Shown piece after piece: positions 61,829 to 64,000 of a stretch of 64,000 bases of DNA. This stretch comes from Chitinophagales bacterium (GTDB taxonomy: Bacteria; Bacteroidota; Bacteroidia; Chitinophagales; Chitinophagaceae). Within the stretch, counting starts at the first letter, position 1, and each line of letters starts with the position of its first letter. The notes beneath the pieces are model-generated. The model was not told the DNA's origin and searched no databases. It was given only the letters and a program-made list of their open reading frames with translations. The stretch lies in contig JAFLBK010000001.1 in assembly GCA_017303335.1 (NCBI GenBank), forward strand, positions 749,001-813,000. The letters run 5' to 3'. Both the position numbers and the translations under genes were made by a program.

Positions 61829-63007
61829 ATGAAAAAAACACAACTACTGTTTCTCTGTTCCGTTCTAACCGGCGCCCTGTTGCTGAATGCATGCAGATCG
61901 ATCCGGAACTTTACAGAAACGCCAAAACCCTGGACGGGGGAAGCTACACGTAAAACAAATTTGCCGGTACACGATCCGGCAAAGAAAACGGTGTTCATCA
62001 TAGCCGACAGCAAGCTGACTGTACTGTTCGACATGCTGGCTCCCTTTTATTTATTCAATGCCACTGAAAAGGCGAATGTCTATATCATAGCCAAAGAGAA
62101 GGTGCCCATTTTAATACGAAAAGATCTTTTTGCTATGCCTCAACTCAGCTTCCGTGAGGCCGATTCCCTGAAACTGCAGGCCGACGCCATCGTGATTCCC
62201 GCATTATCCATTCGCGACGAACACCAGGACCCTGAAGTGATCGACTGGATAAAGAGTCATTTTCTACCCGGTACCAAAATGCTTGCGATCTGCGACGGAT
62301 CCGCCACCGCAGCCGCTACGGGATTATATGACGGCAAACCCATCACCACCCATGCGTCGGATTTTGCCAGTGTAAAAGCGCATTTTGATAAGCCGGTATG
62401 GGTGCAGAATGTAACCGTCACAAAAAGCGGCAACCTGTTCAGCACCGCGGGTGTTTCGAATGCCGTGGAGGGAAGCCTTATCGTGATTGACGAACTGTTT
62501 AGCAGCGACGTGATGAACAAAGTCTTGCAGGATGTCCGTTATCCTTCGCCTGTAGTGAAAACCGCTCATCGCAGTGTTGCACTTTCTGGCAGCGACAAAT
62601 TCACGGCACTAAAAAAAGTTCTTCTCCGGAAGAACCGCGACATCGGCGCCCTGCTCGACAACGGGATCAACGAATTTGACATGGCCACGATCCTGGAATT
62701 ATACGGACGCACGTTCCCCGCTTCATTCAAAACCTATATACTGAATGGTTCTGCCGTCACCACTAAATATGGCCTGACACTTATTTCCACCGGTGACAGC
62801 AGGATGAACAGGCTGGATGAGCTGCACGTGGTAATGCCAGGCTTTCATGCCCGGCCGGATGCGTCGTATTTTAAACACACAAAAATCATCACCTATTCCG
62901 ACAGCCGGGATAAATACCTGGTGAATACCTGCCTCGAGAGGATCGGTAAACAGTATGGCCGTCGTTTCGAAAACTTTGTAAAGATCTCTTTAGACTATAA
63001 CAACTAA
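61829..63007 (+). CDS. Lipoprotein with DJ-1/PfpI-like domains
   Basis: 392 residues. Signal with lipobox LLNAC (Cys at about 22). DJ-1-like domain at about 50-225 with LAICDGSATAAATGLYDGK, where the cysteine is at the nucleophile elbow as in DJ-1/PfpI and GlxA N-termini. A second, shorter related part (about 240-392) holds TKYGLTLISTGDSRMNRLDE; a fragment of this part is repeated at 52381. Being surface- or periplasm-attached is unusual for this fold. Function unknown. Confidence 0.8.
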   Translation: MKKTQLLFLCSVLTGALLLNACRSIRNFTETPKPWTGEATRKTNLPVHDPAKKTVFIIADSKLTVLFDMLAPFYLFNATEKANVYIIAKEKVPILIRKDLFAMPQLSFREADSLKLQADAIVIPALSIRDEHQDPEVIDWIKSHFLPGTKMLAICDGSATAAATGLYDGKPITTHASDFASVKAHFDKPVWVQNVTVTKSGNLFSTAGVSNAVEGSLIVIDELFSSDVMNKVLQDVRYPSPVVKTAHRSVALSGSDKFTALKKVLLRKNRDIGALLDNGINEFDMATILELYGRTFPASFKTYILNGSAVTTKYGLTLISTGDSRMNRLDELHVVMPGFHARPDASYFKHTKIITYSDSRDKYLVNTCLERIGKQYGRRFENFVKISLDYNN

Positions 63008-63017
63008 ACCATTAACC

Positions 63018-63464
63018 ATGTTTTCAGCTATTCTGATCGGATTCATCGGGGGCCTGCTCAATATTCTCTTATTCACGCTCCTGAAAAAACTGGAAAAAGG
63101 CACCCTGTATGGCCTGGTACTTACCGGGATCGGCTTCCTCTATGTTGGTTTCGTGTGGACCGATCTGCAGGCACTCATCATCAATTCTGCCCAGGCCATT
63201 GTATTTGTCTTCATCGCCTACTATGGAATAAAGAAGAGCACGTATATTCTTGCGGCCGGATATTTCCTGCACGGAACCTGGGACATTACCTACCAGCTGT
63301 TTCAAAACCCGGGATTGATACCGCCGCATTATGAATGGTTTTGTATGACCATCGACTTTGTCATCGGGATTTACATCCTGCTCTTTATTAAACAATTCTC
63401 CCCAAAACAGGCAAGGACTGAAACCAGGGAAAACTTTATTCAACCAAATAAACCATTGCCATGA
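63018..63464 (+). CDS. DUF6010-type membrane protein
   Basis: 148 residues with four membrane helices and the pattern YFLHGTWDITYQLFQNP ... MTIDFVIGIYILLF, as I remember for the DUF6010 family. Histidines in the second half could bind a metal. It starts 10 bp after the DJ-1-like gene and overlaps the next gene by 4 bp. Function unknown. Confidence 0.78.
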   Translation: MFSAILIGFIGGLLNILLFTLLKKLEKGTLYGLVLTGIGFLYVGFVWTDLQALIINSAQAIVFVFIAYYGIKKSTYILAAGYFLHGTWDITYQLFQNPGLIPPHYEWFCMTIDFVIGIYILLFIKQFSPKQARTETRENFIQPNKPLP

Positions 63465-63673
63465 TAGAGATATTCAAAACGAACGTGCAAAATAAAACGC
63501 AGGCAAGACGAATCGTGGAAATACTGCAAAAAGGATTTTCCGGCGCCTGTATAAATTTCGACCTGGCCGACCGCGATAAAATACTCAGGGTTGACGGCAT
63601 CACCGAAGCCGGCACAAAAGCCATCATGAACAACCTGAACAGGTTGGGCTTCCGCTGCGAGGTGCTGAATTAA
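63461..63673 (+). CDS. HMA-fold small protein without CxxC (3)
   Basis: 70 residues. FKTNVQNKTQARRIVEILQK aligns with the CxxC protein at 58245, with Asn and Gln in place of the two cysteines; the C-terminal AIMNNLNRLGFRCEVLN keeps the fold. A single Cys remains near the end. It overlaps the DUF6010 gene (ATGA). Confidence 0.75.
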   Translation: MIEIFKTNVQNKTQARRIVEILQKGFSGACINFDLADRDKILRVDGITEAGTKAIMNNLNRLGFRCEVLN

Positions 63674-63748
63674 CTGTTGCCGGTGCATTATTATCTGCTC
63701 CGTAACGCCGTCCGTCTTTACCTTTATTTAGTTATTAAACAATCCACC

Positions 63749-64000
63749 ATGCAAAAGATCGCTTTTATTATTCCGCCCACCGTTGAGTTGCTCGACCTTT
63801 CCGGTCCGGCACAGGTATTCACGGAAGCAAAGGTTTACGGAATGGAAGTAGAAATGGAATTCTATCAATACAGCGAGAACCCCATCAGCACCGCCGGCCT
63901 TGGGTTCGGGGAAATAGCCCATTTTAAAACGGCAGTATTGAAACGGGGTGATTTTGTTATCATGTCCGGAATGGACAACGAATACGTAAACAGCTTTTCA
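63749..64000 (+). CDS. GlxA-type AraC regulator, 3' end outside window
   Basis: 84 codons visible from ATG 63749. MQKIAFIIPPTVELLDLSGP and the following AQVFTEAKVYG are the opening of the DJ-1-like sensor domain of GlxA-family regulators; the AraC DNA-binding part must lie past the window end. TAccTTTA at 63719 may be its promoter. It could act on the TGTCCGTT repeats upstream of the preceding unit, which also encodes a DJ-1-like protein. Confidence 0.75.
   Translation, partial: MQKIAFIIPPTVELLDLSGPAQVFTEAKVYGMEVEMEFYQYSENPISTAGLGFGEIAHFKTAVLKRGDFVIMSGMDNEYVNSFS

Noticed and set aside
1..64000. CRISPR array, rRNA genes, intact insertion sequences or prophage
   Set aside because: No regular spacer-repeat pattern, no rRNA-like segment and no transposase, integrase or phage structural gene was found.

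Overview
The window looks like a chromosome segment of a Bacteroidota bacterium, most likely a Chitinophagaceae-type member. Support: several promoters carry the TAnnTTTG -7 element typical of this phylum, Shine-Dalgarno signals are weak, and the gene set includes DarA/DarB, a Flavobacterium-type tyrosine ammonia-lyase, a DUF6010 protein and AraC-controlled copper genes. No species assignment is attempted.

Region 1 (1-7,331) is ordinary: the end of an AI-2E-type permease, a MarR regulator, a GHL10-like glycosidase, a DegT/DnrJ aminotransferase, rpoN with a membrane protein translationally coupled behind it, and an L,D-transpeptidase-like protein.

Region 2 (about 7,550-44,688) is a large flexirubin-type pigment cluster, combining an aryl polyene and a dialkylresorcinol. 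The plus-strand arm (8,053-17,674) has darA, darB, a BtrH-like protein, an ABC exporter, an ACP, a ketosynthase (KS) with a chain-length-factor-like (CLF-like) partner, and a cation/proton antiporter. The minus-strand arm (44,688-17,677) carries: a GT2-DUF2062 protein; a three-domain MMPL/acyltransferase/methyltransferase; a CrtI-like oxidoreductase; a C45 acyltransferase; acpS; an acyl ligase; tyrosine ammonia-lyase; a ketoreductase; three more intact or partial KSs; a second KS/CLF-like pair; two ACPs; two hot-dog dehydratase-like proteins; a halogenase-like flavoprotein; two methyltransferase functions; a thioesterase; LolA-like and lipoprotein factors; and a deacetylase. The arms converge with 2 bp between stop codons. 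Inferred flow: tyrosine to 4-coumarate, activation and loading on an ACP, elongation by KS/CLF with KR and DH to an aryl polyene, ring tailoring, joining to the DarA/DarB resorcinol, and delivery to the outer membrane.

Region 3 (44,982-53,567) is accessory: a coiled-coil membrane protein, a beta-barrel-like protein, a second halogenase-like flavoprotein, tRNA-Gly(CCC), two paralogous small proteins behind a near-consensus promoter, tRNA-Asn(GTT), a retron-type reverse transcriptase next to a tRNA-Asn-like remnant, and a class II Fic protein preceded by an array of TGTCGAA palindromes. A relic of a DJ-1-like gene and a YD-repeat-like secreted protein follow.

Region 4 (53,718-64,000) is a copper-handling locus: an AraC regulator fused to an HMA domain, CopA, a flavin/2Fe-2S reductase, four small HMA-fold proteins (only one with CxxC), a DUF3347 protein, a multicopper oxidase with a C-terminal CopB-like extension, a lipoprotein with DJ-1-like domains and the start of a GlxA-type regulator. 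Three promoters share direct repeats ATTrTrTAAC exactly 21 bp apart, suggesting a local regulon of the HMA-AraC protein. This is the least expected signal I found, together with the split dehydratase active site and the retron-like locus.
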